This document shows positions 1 through 17,827 of a stretch of 64,000 nt of DNA, one piece after another. Origin of the DNA: Brasenia schreberi. Its lineage: Eukaryota; Streptophyta; Magnoliopsida; Nymphaeales; Cabombaceae. Below the pieces are notes generated by a model. It had not been told where the DNA came from and made no database searches. It was given only the letters and a program-made list of their open reading frames with translations. The DNA is taken from positions 3,262,001-3,326,000 of the forward strand of contig JAYKKT010000059.1 in assembly GCA_036023115.1 (NCBI GenBank), written 5' to 3'. The translations under genes and the position numbers were made by a program. How positions within the stretch are numbered: the stretch's first letter is position 1; each line of letters starts with the position of its first letter.

Positions 1-580
1 CACCATGAAAAACTGTCTTTTTGTGCAGAAACTAGGATTCTTTGGTAATGGAATTCTATGCCCCAGATTTGGTTTTGACCAACACAAGGTGCTCCACTCA
101 ATTTCGTGGACAACAAATCTGGGTTTCACATGAATAAGAATACTGAATAGTTTCAAAGTGTGAGTGAGCTACCAATATGAACTTGTAGGAACTCCAGAGA
201 TCCACGAATCCCTGTAAGTCTTGCTCAACTTTGCAAAGAAAGCACGTCCTAATATAGACTCAGAGACAAAAATATTTTCTTGTGCTGTGTAAAAATAAAT
301 TATTGCAGAAGACTTCAAGATTCAAAGATGATGTAGTAGAACAAATCACTCATATCAACAACCAACACATGCATGGCCAGAATCAATTAAACTTATGCCT
401 AGCTTCTCATAAAACAAAATTTTAGAAAAGCTAAGTGCACTTTAGTCATGGTCTCCATGAGTTAACTGAATGATCACGATAATCAACTTCATTGAGGTAG
501 AAACTCAGGGCAGCATACAACAATCAGCAACTCTAGTAGTAGATGTATTTGCTTATCTAGGGAAATTCCAGCTGACTCAC

Positions 581-5647
<5,067 letters not shown>

Positions 5648-6060
5648 CTTCAGTTTCTCTCTCTGTCACCCGAACTTATCCTTCAAACACCCACCTTATG
5701 GCTTCCACAAAAGGAACAACGTGTTTCCTCATGCTATAAAAACAAAAACTCATTTCAGAAATCCCATGAGAACAAGGAACTGGTGAGAAAAGTTCCATTT
5801 TGGTGAGCTAAAGACCACCAAATAAATGATTTATGAACTTCAGCTAAAACCAAGCAGGAGAGAGTGATTAATGGAAACACATTGCAGTGAAAAGGAAGAG
5901 AAAACCTCACCAAACAAGGGAAAGGAAAGTCTTTACCAGCAGAAGGGGAGTGAGATTTCTCTCCTTGTTGATGTAGAGAGAGGCTCGTCGGTAATGGTGC
6001 CAGAAACGGTGAGGAAATAAAGGAGGCCTGGGCTGCGAGAGCACCACCTTACCCTCTCTC
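5648..6060 (-). promoter_or_regulatory. 5' untranslated region and proximal upstream of the kelch gene
   Basis: Read on the minus strand, this is a pyrimidine-rich leader. CT-rich stretches occur near 5945-6060 and 5650-5680. The leader may be spliced, because plausible donors lie near 5910-5940, but no intron could be fixed by reading frame. The transcription start was not located. Confidence 0.4.
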
Positions 6061-8160
6061 AAGTTACAGACCCACTTAATAGTCAGAGACCAAGTAAAAA
6101 GCCGAGGGATTGAAAAAAGAAACTTTTGACAGAAATGATCCTAAATGTGAAAAGGATGTGTGTGGCTTTTGGTAGGAGCAAAACTCCTAGATTGCCCTTT
6201 TAGGATCTTTGTCCTGATCGAGCAAACCATTTTGTGAGGATTAAGAATTTGGCTCAGTTGGTTTAGCCACTTCACGGGATTAGGACTTGATCATAGTTCA
6301 GTGTTGGATCCACTTTAAGGTGAGGTGAGGCATGTCTCTCATCTCAAATCTGAAAAATTCTTGCAGTAAGTGTCTTCTAGATGTAAAATAAGTGTATCTC
6401 ACTCGAAACATAAGTATGTATCACTCAAGAATTCTCGAGTCTGATGAGTACAGAAGTATGTATCACTCAAGAATTCTTGAGTCTGATGGACTCACAAGTT
6501 AAAGATGGTGGGTTCAATACCAGAGCTGTGCATTGGCTCCGCCGTGCTGATCATTGTAACAAAAAGATGAACTACTAGTGGAATAAGACATCTATTCAAG
6601 CTCGTAGGCAATAAGCTAACAGATAGTGCCAATTATTGGACCCATGGCAGTTTCGTAAGTAAAAGTTCGGGATGGCAAATTTATGTCATTAAGCGAATCT
6701 CTTTTGGCATGCAGCGCGCTATCTTGTCATTTAAGTTAGAGATAGGGGTAATACAGACAATATGCACTCAACGGCAGTACACACCCTCCTCGCTTTCATA
6801 ACCTTGCCGTTTGGACGTCTCGATGCGGTACCTGAACGAATGGCCCTATGAAGTTGAAACATCACGAAACTGCCATTCTTCATGTGGGGACGAACCCGAC
6901 GCACTTTGGGTGAGAAAGTGGATCACCATGAAATCTGCCTCTTGACTTTTCTGGCTGCCAGTAACACAGCCATAAAAGAAAGGGATGTGCCTCAGATCGT
7001 GTATGCTGCTTGTAAAACTGAAGCAGATCCGTAGCAGAAAACAACTCCTCTTTTATATATATATATATAAAGAGAGAAGGATGAGAAAGAGAATGTAGAT
7101 TTAAGAAACTATCATTAGAGAACTACAAAGGAACCATCGAAACCACCGTTCGAGGGATAAGATGAATGATAGAGATTTAACTCAAAAAATAAATACTTTT
7201 TGGAATTTGTAAATAAATGCTTCCTGTTTTATCATCTAACAATTGATCTCAAACATTGAATAATTTATAAGTTTTTTGTGGTTTTCTGTTTCAATGGATT
7301 TATTCATCAATCACCACCCATTGCTTTCATTTGCCAATATAGATACTATATCTATAAGCATCTACTATTTTGCCTAGATAAATAAAATTGAATCGTCTTC
7401 TCTTTCTTTCTTTTTTATGTATATATGCATATATATATATATATATAGGAAAACAGGATATATCCACTAATCATTATGTTCGTTCAAGATCGATTATTAC
7501 TTTTTGAGAGAATAAATATAATTTTGATAGTCATACAAGTATTATAAAAATTAATTTTATTACACTCGTACTAACAAAAAGTAATTGTAAGGTATGAGTA
7601 AATAATATCAATGGTGAAAATGACCCAATCTCTCTCTTTCTCTCAAATAAAAGATGGTTACATTAAATAACTAACAAGTATCATGAAACTTTGTTTGGTG
7701 TTAAACATTTTGAACGTTAAGAATCAAGGACAAGAGAGGTGGGGAAAACTACAACGTATGTACGTATTTGCATTCATAGATGGAGACAAAAGCGTCCGTG
7801 AAGACGTCAGTAGAGAAATTTAAGAAAGGTTATGTGGGTCTCGGATCGGTTTCTGACCCAAGTGGCTTGACATGACAAGAAGATGAAGACAATTTTCTTT
7901 TGAGAGTGCGGTTTGGTGCAACCCTCGAAATGCTCAAACCCCACTTTCAGTTCTCGAAGAGGACTGCACTAAACACTTCCTTTAATGCGAGGAACGTTTT
8001 GGGTATTTTCCCTTGACCCGAAACATTCAAATTGAAGGCCCAAAGACCCAAAAGTTTAAGTCCTGCATTGGTTCCCCTTTTCCATTATCTAAGAAAAGTT
8101 TAAGAAAAAATCGTCGGTTACAACACTAATCAAGTGTAATTAAGCATGATTAAATTATCA
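6061..8160. other. Intergenic, no gene recognised
   Basis: AT-rich non-coding sequence. It holds a 35-bp direct repeat (6412-6446 and 6454-6488, offset 42), two weak tRNA-promoter-like stretches (near 6246-6330 and 6497-6520), and short TA tracts at about 7055-7070 and 7432-7447. The 6600-6980 part is of more balanced composition and looks single-copy, but no open frame there has recognisable content. Confidence 0.6.
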
Positions 8161-8162
8161 GA

Positions 8163-8240
8163 CAGAGCGTTAGTTCAACTGGCGGGCTCCCCAACTCCTC
8201 CGCTGTAATTGAGGAGTTCGATTCACGGGATGCATGCTTG
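8163..8240 (+). mobile_element. tRNA-derived SINE head (A box and B box)
   Basis: An A-box-like TTAGTTCAACTGG is followed about 40 bp later by a B-box-like GAGTTCGATTCAC, the spacing of an RNA polymerase III internal promoter. The stretch cannot fold into a complete tRNA cloverleaf with a CCA-proximal acceptor stem, so a SINE head or tRNA relic is the better reading. It runs directly into the AACCGG-rich tract that follows. Confidence 0.6.
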
Positions 8241-9110
8241 TTGTGTGTGTCAGGCTTTGGACTCCTTTTGGCAATACTTTGGTTCTTGACCCGGTTGAGT
8301 GGTTCCAACCAAAACCAAACTGGTTCAAGAACTGGCTGAATCCAAAACCGGTGAAACTAGAACCAAAATCAAGCCCAAAACGAAGGACCACTCGGTCCGG
8401 TTCCGGTTTCACTTTTTATATAAAACTTGAACTGGAATCAATTTGCTTTTTATTTTTTATTTTTCAATAAAATTACATGTTTCGGACTTAAACCGGAACA
8501 ACCCTGTAACCGAGGCTCTGAAACCGGCCTTAAGCTGGATTTGTTACAGCTTTAGGTTCTGAACTAACCGGAATTGGTCAGGTCAAGGTAGACATGACCT
8601 AACCATAACCTAAAATTGTAACCAACCCGGCCTGAGGCTGGTTCCCGTTAGGTTTCAGAATTGTTTTGAACCAACAACGAATATTAAAAATAATATATTT
8701 TTAAAATACTGTAATTGGCCTTCCATGTCAATTCGGCTTCGGATTCATGGAAGGTGAAGCCGGAACCAACCCGAATGGTCCTTTGGTTCTAATTTCAGTC
8801 AGTTTTGAGACTGATTTGGTTCTGATTGAAAAAGCAGGACTAGTTGGGACCGGCCATGTCTAGATCGAGGTGGCTTCTAATCAGGGGTGTACATCGTTGA
8901 ACCGAACCGAATTACCTGAAAAACGAATTCACAATAATTTGATGAACCGAATTATGAAGCTAATCGAACTTAACCGAACCAAATTAATTTGGTTGGGTTA
9001 TTCGGTTTTCAGCAACCTCCATTACACAATTAAAAATACTTTAGAATCCAAATGCTCCCTAATAAAGACAACCAGATTATGAAACTCGAACTAAGAGATG
9101 CTAACACCCA
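8241..9110. repeat. AACCGG/GGTTCC-rich degenerate word repeat
   Basis: The sequence is dominated by variants of AACCGG, GGTTCC, ACCGAA and CCGGTT on both strands, with no fixed period. From about 8885 it becomes an AACCGAACCGAATT type. Similar tracts occur at 11040-11225, 16980-17290, 21400-21800, 25370-25450, 26480-26960 and 61500-61780. No coding potential is credible; open frames here reflect the repeated words. Confidence 0.75.
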
Positions 9111-9117
9111 ACCACTA

Positions 9118-10252
9118 GTAAACAACAACAACAACTAAGCCTTTTCCCATACTAAACGGGGTCGGCTACATGGATTCTTTGTTTCCACATATCCCTATCG
9201 TGTGCCATGTTAGGAGTTAACTCACAATAAGCTAGATCATTCTTTATTGTTACTTTTGTGGTCGTCCTTTACCTCCTTTAATACTTTCCAAATTTAGTTT
9301 TTCATACCTTCTTACAAGTTCTTCTTTTGTTCTTCTTTCTATATGTTCAAACCACCTTAAACGATATTCTCTCATTTTATCCTCTATTGGTGCTACACGT
9401 AATTTATTTCTAATAACCTCATTATGTATATAGTCTTTTCTTATATGACTACTCATCCATCTCAACATCTTCATTTCTGTCACAAACATCTTTTGTACAT
9501 GTTGATTAACTGCTTGACACTCAAAACCGTAAAACATGGTAGGTCTAATTACTGCTCTATAATATTTACCTTTTAACTTTAATAATATCTTCTTATCACA
9601 AAGAATACTTAATGTTCCTCTCCATTTTAACCAATTAGCATTAATTTTATGCGTAACATCTCCATCAATTCTTCCATCACTCTGAAAATTTGACCCTAGG
9701 TATTTAAAACTTTCCTTTTGGGAGACGCAATGTGTGTTAATTTTAATTTTTATACCCTGTGAAGTAACCAAAAGATAAAACTTGCATTCCATATATTCTG
9801 TCTTTGTTCTACTAAGTCGGAGGCCTTTGCTTTCTAATGCTTCTCTCCATAGTTCCAATTTTCTATTAATTTTTTTTTCGACTCTTCCACTAACACAATG
9901 TCATCCGAAATAACATACACCAAGGCACTTCATCTTGAATATGTTTTGTTAACTCATCAATCACCATTATAAATAAGTATAGACTTAAAGTTGATCCTTA
10001 ATGTAACCCAATATTAACTTCAAAAAAGTCTGTCGTTCCTTCATGAGTCCTCACACATGTTTTTGCACCATCGTGCATGTCTCTTATAAGATTAATGTAT
10101 GTCAATGGGATACCTCTTTTTTTCAAAGTTCTCCAAAGAACCTCCCTCCGTACCCTATCGTAGGCTTTTTCTAGATCAATAAATATCATGTGAAGGTCTT
10201 TCTTTTTTGCTCTAAAATGTTCTATAAAACGTCTCAAAAGGTGAATCTGTTC
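9118..10252 (-). mobile_element. 5'-truncated RTE-clade LINE (reverse transcriptase fragment)
   Basis: On the minus strand the element runs from a reverse transcriptase segment ([16 protein letters not shown], then motif A with FIDLEKAYDRV) to the conserved C-terminal part ([34 protein letters not shown]) and a 3' tail of (TTG)n, seen on the plus strand as ACAACAACAACAACTAAGCC. The element is frameshifted between about 9870 and 10010, around the FADD motif, so it is dead. At the position where the two LINEs in the PBS1 intron have a stop codon, this copy keeps tryptophan (VLWRTLKKRGIP). The 5' truncation lies near 10252. No clear target duplication was found. Confidence 0.9.
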
Positions 10253-12513
10253 AACATAGATCTGTTGGTGCAAAGGAAATGTAGTCAGTCTTCTTCATGA
10301 AATTCATGCACTCTCTTGGTGCTTGATAATGAATCCGTTCTTATTTGTTGAAAAAACATTAAGGAAAGTAAATCTCAAGTGGCCTTGAATATTTGGCCCA
10401 GGCATGTCAATGAATTTGAATAGGCCGATCCAATTGAAGGCTGCAAGTATCTTTGATACTGTGGTGTACAGATTCCATGGCCAATAATCAAACAGTTGCC
10501 CTTACTTTTTTTTGCTTATGAATTAAAGAACTAGTTTACACATAAAACAATAAAAGTTTACATAGTTAAAGACAAATAGTACAAATACCTTAAGCATGCT
10601 TCTTGATCAAGATCTTTACTTAAAAGTTGTTGACAAATAGTAATAACATGACAAATCAACAATAGATAGTAATCACATGACAAATAATAATGATAAAATT
10701 ATTAATAATGAACAACGCCATTATTAACGGAATTAGGAAGAACAATAGTAAAGAACAATGTTCATGGACAATTATACGTAGGATTGAAGAAAAAATCTCA
10801 TAAAAAATGAATTAAGATAGACGAGAACATTTCACAGTTGTACCATGGGCCATGTATTATACCATATACCTTCATGTATATTTGAGTAATTAAGTTGGAA
10901 GCTTGAGAAGCAATAAAAATACACATTAAGTAGGCAGTTAATCATATACAGAATAAACTAGAAAAGTTCCTTGCTAATAAATGAGTTTAACAAAACTACA
11001 TTACAAAGAAATCATAACATAATACTTTCTGGATTATGTATATGAAACTAGGTTCGGTTCTAGTTTTACCTATTGAAGAACTGAATCAAAACTGGCACTG
11101 GCAGTTTAGTACTGTTGGTTCCAAGTAAATTTTAGTTTTGAATTAAAAAATTCCAACTTACTTTTCAAGTACAATTGGAACCAAGCGGAACTGAATTTAG
11201 TTTTAAGACTAAAACCGAACCCAGTATCTATGAATTGAGAATTACTTCTCATTTCTGATCATGAACTCACATAAAATTACATCATTATTATGTCAAAAGT
11301 TAATTAATGGTATACTCGTGTTCTAGGATATTTAATTAGTATAAATCATATTTTAATGGGGGCTAATTTATCCATAAAGAATTTCGAAAAATAGATGACG
11401 AATTTATTGCGCATGAGAATTGTTAATGCAACTGTGGCCCCTCTCTGTTGAGGATTAATTTCTTGCTCAAAGTTGCTTCCAAGGCTCGGACCTTTAACAA
11501 GCATCCTCTTTTCGCAAAGGGAACCGAGTAGGAGAGAAAGATCGGGTTGAGTTCGGGTTCGGGTCGAAATATAGATTATATTTGCTCCATTGAGCAGGCA
11601 AACATAATTGATGTTGGGTTCTCCAAAGACCGAAACAATCAAGTACACCATCAATGTATCAACAGCTTCACATGTATAATACAGCTAGAAGATGGCAATC
11701 TTAAATAGATCACCCAATCTTGAATTCATCGACCTGAACCGCGAGTCGCGTCCAAGTCTGGGTGAGACACCTCGGGTCGGATACTGGTTGACCCAATCTG
11801 ATCCAGTAAGAAATATATACATACACAAATACATGTATATATAATATAAATATATAACATATACACAATGTATATATACTTATACATATAGTTGTATAAA
11901 GAGTATATACACATATGTATAGCATATATTTTCACTTATATGCATATATGATAATGAACGATCATAGATAGTCCCAACAAGGCATAATCCTTGTCACATA
12001 CATGACGATCTTCGAGATTTGAAATACTTTAATGCACATATAAAAGTATAACGGTACTTTTAGTTAAAATGTCTAGAATTGACCTTAAAATCTAATGATA
12101 TAGATGTTTATAAAAGATTATACATTGAAAGACATTATGTATTTATCATTTTTACTACACTTTTCATATATGTGCACGCCCATGAATGCTCAAATCTACA
12201 TGTAGATATAGATTATATATACATATATGTTATCACATTTACCCAAACAAATCTCAACCGTCCATATTTGATCATGGATGTTACTTGAAATTTAAATCTA
12301 GAAAGAAAGAGAGGAAAGGGTGTCTGAGGATCCAAATAAAATTCGGTGCGGGTCCGAGTCAGCCTGCATTTTAACACCGATCAGAACTTACCCGACCCGA
12401 TTTGCCACCCCTTGATTTCTTTCGTACCTTAGATCGGGCCGAAGGACCCAATCCATTTCGAGGCCGATATAGGAGAGGTTTCCCTCTAAGCCAGGAAGAA
12501 AGCAACGAGGAAG
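10253..12513. other. Intergenic with word repeats; promoter side of WDR70
   Basis: AT-rich sequence with an AACCGG-type tract at 11040-11225, a CGGGTC/GGGTTC tract near 11530-11570 and 11730-11790, and TATA/TACA-rich DNA at 11815-11945. The 12060-12320 part resembles AT-rich repeat text seen again near 62,970-63,070. The last 150 bp before the WDR70 start codon are richer in GC and probably form its leader. No gene is recognised. Confidence 0.55.
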
Positions 12514-15500
12514 ATGGCGGGAGAAGACGATGGCGAGATGTTCGAAGGGATGAGGGCCCACTTTCCTCTTTCTTTCGGCAAGCAAACCAAGCAGCAAGCC
12601 TCCCTAGAGTCCCTGCACTCCGCTACCCGCCGCTCCGCTGCTGTTCAACTGCCCTCCCTCTCCGGCAAGAAGGGCTGGCTCCAAAACGACGGTCTCCCTA
12701 ACCTCAATCTCTCCCACGAATCCCAAGTCCCTAACTCAGCCGTACCGACAAATCCTAGTTTAGTCCGCGATGCGGGAGACGCCGAGCCCGGTGACGGAGT
12801 GCGGCCGGAGAACGGGGCGGAATTAGGCGGCGATTATGAGGACGATGGGGTGATGATCGGCCCTCCAAGGCCGTCTCCTGACGTGCAGGATTCTGATTCA
12901 GGCAATAGTGATTCGGATGGAGAAGGGGATAGCTTGTACAGGATTCCAATGAGTAACGAAATCGTTCTGAAGGGGCACACTAGGGTATGGTTCAAAGAAT
13001 TGTGCTATTGCTCTTATGAAATTGTTGGTTTGTTCAATCCTTGATATTTTAGGGTTTGAAGGGAAGCTAACAAATTGTCAATTTTGATAGTGCCACCGAA
13101 TTCGCCTCTTCTCTTTTTCTTATTTTCATTGAAGAAAATTTGAAACATCGGTTATTGTTGGAACACATTTAGTATGACTTTCAAGGAATGAATTCTCGTT
13201 TGCAATCATTTCGACAACTGGAGCCATTTGAAGGTCATCAAGTTCGCAATCTAAGCTGGAGTCCAACTGCAGATCGCTTTCTGTGTGTCACTGGATCAGC
13301 TCAAGCAAAGGTAGCACATCACATGGCATCGTTATCTGTTAATTTCTTTTATGCTTTATGCTTTTTATGCTTTATTGCTTTTCCATTGACCATGCCTGTC
13401 TTCCTTTTGTCACAGATTTATGATCGTGATGGGCTTACTCTTGGAGAGTTTGTGAAGGGAGACATGTATATTCGTGATCTAAAGAATACCAAGGGCCACA
13501 TATCTGGATTGACATGTGGAGAGTGGCATCCAAAAACTAAAGAGACAATTTTAACATCATCAGAGGATGGGTCACTACGTAATCACCACATCGAGGCCTT
13601 TGGCTTAAATTGCTGCATAGAAGAAAATTAGTTGGTTCTGCAGTAGCTAATGACAATGTTAACTTATTTTAGGACATATCTGTCGATGCATGTCAACAAT
13701 AAATAAAAATCATGCTCTTTAGGAGTAGGATTGGCAGAAAAATGGCCTTCTGGGATTCATCGAAGGAATCACTTATTCCATCAAACCCTGAAGCTGCATT
13801 AATCACCAGATTCACCACATCGAGGCCTTTGGCTTAAATTGCTGCATAGAAGAAAATTAGTTGGTTCTGCAGTAGCTAATGACAATGTTAACTTATTTTA
13901 GGACATATCTGTTGATGCATGTCAACAATAAATAAAAATCATGCACAAGTCATTGACTGCCGGTATTATGCCTTGGAGGAAACGCAAAGTAGCTAAACCA
14001 ACTTTTCTTTTCTGATAATAGGTTGTCAAACCTAAACTTGCAAGGCCAGGACGAGTTCCAGTGACTACTTGTGCATGGGACCCTGAAGGGAAATGTATCA
14101 TTGGCGGCATTGGTGATGGTTCCATACAAGTAAGTGTGTCGTGCACCACCTTTTATCTCATGGATTGTGCACTCTTTTTGTAAGCTTCTATGCGAAAAGA
14201 ATTTGTTCTAATAGAATAAATTCTATAATCCATCTCATTTGCTACGTGTTTGGGCAGATATGGAACCTGAAGCCTGGCTGGGGTAGCAGACCAGATGCAT
14301 ATGTTGAGAAGGCTCATAGCGATGACATAACGGGACTGAAATTCTCTTCAGATGGACAGATGCTTCTTTCGAGAAGTACTGATGATACTCTAAGGGTAAT
14401 CTATTTGCTTTACCTTGCATCCATGTGGCAAAGGTAGAAATAGGAAGGTTAGCGTAGATTAGGTGATGTGGTTGTTCAGGTTAGCTACGTACTAGTTTAG
14501 CAGCCTTTTGCAAGCCGAGTATTAGGAAAAACCATAGTTGCATCTCTTCAGAAATTGTAACTGATACAGTGAAGGAAATCTTATGCAAGTTTTGTGACAT
14601 AATGTGGTCAGGTTTGGGATCTGCGACAATTTAAGAAGCCCGTTCGTGTTTTTGAAGAATTGCCCAATCATTATGCACAGACAAACGCAGAGTTCAGTCC
14701 TGATGAAGAATTATTTTTCACGGGAACCTCGGTTGAGAAAGATGGAGACAGCGGAAGTATGTTATGCTTCTACGATGTAAAAAAGCTTGAGCTTGTTTCT
14801 AAAGTAGGAATATCTCCTACATGCAGCGTCGTGCGGTGTGCCTGGCATCCAAAACTCAATCAGGTCTGTGTAGCATATTTTCTACTTTCTTGCTGCGTCC
14901 ACGGTTTCTATTCAACTTTCATTTGTTTCAGTGTTAAAAGCCTCTTACAGTCTATTTTAGTTTCTTCTGTTGTCTGTAAGCATTGGACTTCTATCTGTTC
15001 TAATTATATTGGTGTCTTTGCCGAAGGTCTTTGCTACAGTTGGGGACAAAAAGGAGGGAGGGACACATATCTTGTATGATCCTTCCTTCAGTGAGAGAGG
15101 AGCTCTTGTTTGTGTTTCACGTGCACCTAGGAAGAAGTCCATCGATGACTTTGAGGCAAAGCCTATTATACACAATCCTCATGCTCTACCCCTGTTCAGA
15201 GACCAGCTGAGCAGGAAACGGCAGCGCGAGAAGATATTGAAAGATCCATTGAAGTCGCAAAAACCTGACTTACCTGTCACAGGTCCTGGTTTTGGTGGGA
15301 GAGTTGGTTCAACTAAAGGAAGCTTGCTGACCCAGTATCTTCTCAAGGTATAGAGAACCTCGATTGCTCCTTACCCCTCAATATTTGATGACTTGTTGAA
15401 GTAATGCAAAGTTAATTGCAGGAAGGGGGGATGATCAAGGAAACGTGGATGGAGGAAGATCCAAGGGAGGCTATACTCAAGTATGCAGATGTTGCTGCAA

Positions 15501-15592
15501 AGGATCCTAAGTTCATTGCACCAGCATATGCACAAACTCAGCCGGAGCCGGTCTTTGCAAAGTCAGATTCTGAAGAAGAAGAAGGCAAATAA
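12514..15592 (+). CDS. WDR70: WDR70-like WD40 protein gene, two internal segments not found
   Basis: Exons readable by frame and splice sites: 12514-12984, 13173-13310, 13416-13578, 14022-14129, 14258-14395, 14612-14863, 15027-15347 and 15422-15592. The N-terminus (MAGEDDGEMFEGMRAHFPLSFG), an acidic linker and SNEIVLKGHT, the WD40 core and the tail (WMEEDPREAILKYADVAAKD, then QTQPEPVFAKSDSEEEEGK and stop) match plant WDR70, a nuclear WD40 protein. Two conserved parts are absent. The first is the blade between GHTR and YDFQGMNS, about 25 codons; joining its neighbours keeps frame. The second is the IWDVNDF-type segment after SSEDGSLR; joining 13578 to 14022 shifts frame and hits a stop within a few codons. 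The gene is therefore damaged, uses unseen exons, or is misassembled here. All other exons are intact. Confidence 0.8.
13583..13944 (+). repeat. 133-bp direct duplication inside the WDR70 gene
   Basis: Positions 13583-13715 and 13812-13944 are the same 133 bp with one visible difference (CTGTCGATG versus CTGTTGATG), separated by 96 bp. The first copy starts five bases after the last coding base of the SSEDGSLR exon. The duplication sits exactly where the next conserved exon would be expected, so a recent rearrangement may have replaced it. Confidence 0.93.
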
Positions 15593-16838
15593 GGGCACGT
15601 GCTCTTTGCATTTGTAGTATTATTGTAATTTTTGAGCTTTCCGTGGTGTTCTTAGATGTTCCAAATCAAAACTTTGCCAGAATATTTATTCTAACACGAT
15701 GCAGATCGAGCTGAATAGCGACTAAGAATCCATGTAGTTGATCCCAATTAGTGTGGAAAAGGCTTGGTTTTGGTTGGGGTGGGATGCATGAAAATATGGT
15801 GTCAGGAAAGAGATACATACTGCAGTATGCACTTCAGATTGCCTGCATAATAATTTTTTCTTTTTGGTTAAAATGAAGAGGCTGAAGCCAGGTATGCTGG
15901 TTGTGTTATCATGCTGGATTTTGTCATGTATATTGTCTACACGAGTGATCAATTCAACACTGTTTACCGTTGCACTTTGAGCAGCATTTCGTGAGCGTAA
16001 GGGTTCCAGAGGATCGTGTTGCCTTGAAATTTGAGTTTGGTTTTGGAGCTGAAGGAAACTGGTTGTCTTATTCTCAAGGAAGAAACGAAGGTAAGTAACT
16101 GGTATGTGGATCACACATTAGTCCGCTGTCTATATCTATTTAATTCATTAATTAGTTAATTATTTCTTGAGTTAGAGGTTGTCATTTAGCATGGATCGAG
16201 CTCTACGGCAACTAAGAATCCGTGCAGCCGATCCCAATTAATGGCTTTTGGTTTTTGTATTTAACGTACTAGAAATCATCCGTCACTGGGTTCACAACCT
16301 TTATTAGGATAATGTGGCACTGCAACTACCTGGATCTTGACCAGATCCGACTATTCAGACTGGACTTAGGGATGGTAATTCCTACCCGCCTCCCACTTGG
16401 GGTGAATTCTCAGGGAAAGAACTTCTCGCTGTGGGGCGGGCAAGGGAAGAAAGACGTAGGCAAGGCGGGTTGGATTTAGGGTAAACTTATCTGCTTCACC
16501 TCTCTCTTTCTATTCTATAAATATAAAATCATAAAAACATTATATTTTATGTAAAATATATAATATTAATTGATTTTTTCTTAAAAATATTTTTATTGGT
16601 TTAAGTGAAACTGGATGGGTTCGGCTTGTAACAAAAGGGTGAGGGATGTGTGCGGGTTTATTCTCTCAAGACCTACGGGATGAGGCGAGTGACTGGAGTG
16701 AAAACCCGTTCCGTTGCCATACCTGGACTGGAGGTCGACTCAGTCGTGTTTGCAAGGAGGTAGTTTCCGTGTCACTTCGAATCAAGCTACTCGAATGAGC
16801 TCCAGCTTCTGTTCAAGTTTGCTAATAAGCAAGGAAGG

Positions 16839-16907
<69 letters not shown>

Positions 16908-17820
16908 AACCGGGTATAGGGTCGACTCATGCTGCAAGTTGGTCAAAAGTTTGGTACTTGGGTAAACATATGGTAGGATCACCCTAACCCCAGCATAGAC
17001 ACGGAAGGTTCCTAACTGACCCGATGGTTTCAACCGAACCCAAACAAAGTCAGGAACCGGTAAAACCAAAACCAGAAGCAGGAACCACAAGGTCCGGTTT
17101 TATCTTTTGTAAAATTGCAACTGCCGGTTCGGATATTTTTTTTTCTTTATTTTTAGTTTTTAATACTTCTACCAATTCCAGACTCAAACTAAAATCACCC
17201 CAAAACTGACAGTTCCAAAACGGTAGCTAAAACAGACTCACGACCAGTCTCCAAGCTAACTGGAACCAGCCATGCCAATCAAAAGAGAAAACTCATGCAC
17301 TTAGAGCGTTAACTCACGTTGATGCCCACTCGCAGGTATGCAAGTTCGATTCCTGGAGGAGCACATGCGTGCTTTGAACTTCAGCCTCACTATGAAGAAA
17401 AAGTACGAAAAAGTAAAGACAAGGAACTTATAGAGCTAGGCCTTTACTAGGAGGGATTAGTATAGTATAGAAAAACCTATGGCTTCATGATCTTCTCTGC
17501 AAATAATTACAGATGCAGATATTTCTGTGACTCTTAGGGTCTACCTAACCCATCTTGGTAATAAGGAAAAGAGAAAAAAGGAAAAGCCTCTAACAGGTCA
17601 GGGGTTCGTTTATCATGGGTGCTAACATGGAGTAGAAGTTGATCCATCTCACAAATCAATCAAGCATGTTCAGCGCTATTGTTTAGGTCTAATATCTTTA
17701 ACATGCAAGTCTGTAAGTGAACCAGCAATTCGAAACACTAGAAAGATGTTTCCAGCTTTGAGGTCAAAGATTTTTGTTGAAGAAAACAGGAAAAGATTCG
17801 AAACTATGCACGGCAATTTG
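15593..17820. other. Intergenic repeats downstream of WDR70
   Basis: No gene is recognised. Two degenerate plus-strand RTE 3' ends of the GGTTTT-tail type lie at about 15718-15775 (AAGAATCCATGTAGTTGATC, then AAAAGGCTTGGTTTTGG) and 16203-16252. A GGCGGG/CCCGCC word repeat covers parts of 16370-16490 and 16620-16720. A (TA)n(GA)n microsatellite is at 16841-16905. An AACCGG tract (16980-17290) is followed at 17305-17360 by a SINE-like head with B box AAGTTCGATTCC. Confidence 0.65.
16841..16905. repeat. (TA)16(GA)16 compound microsatellite
   Basis: Sixteen AT/TA units pass directly into about sixteen GA units. The TA-to-GA order is the same as at 24346-24440 and, on the opposite strand, at 2413-2835 and 47397-47468. 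Confidence 0.97.
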
Positions 17821-17827
17821 AGCTCAC

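Noticed and set aside
1..560. A twelfth kelch exon near the left edge
   Set aside because: Text near 1-60 on the minus strand has only a weak resemblance to the expected next exon, with no matching frame and splice site.
8163..8240. Possible functional tRNA gene
   Set aside because: A and B boxes are present, but acceptor and anticodon stems do not pair into a full cloverleaf, and similar heads recur across the window.
8234..8470. Open frames in AACCGG tracts as small proteins
   Set aside because: The same low-complexity words give open frames at every such tract on both strands; there is no conserved start or product.
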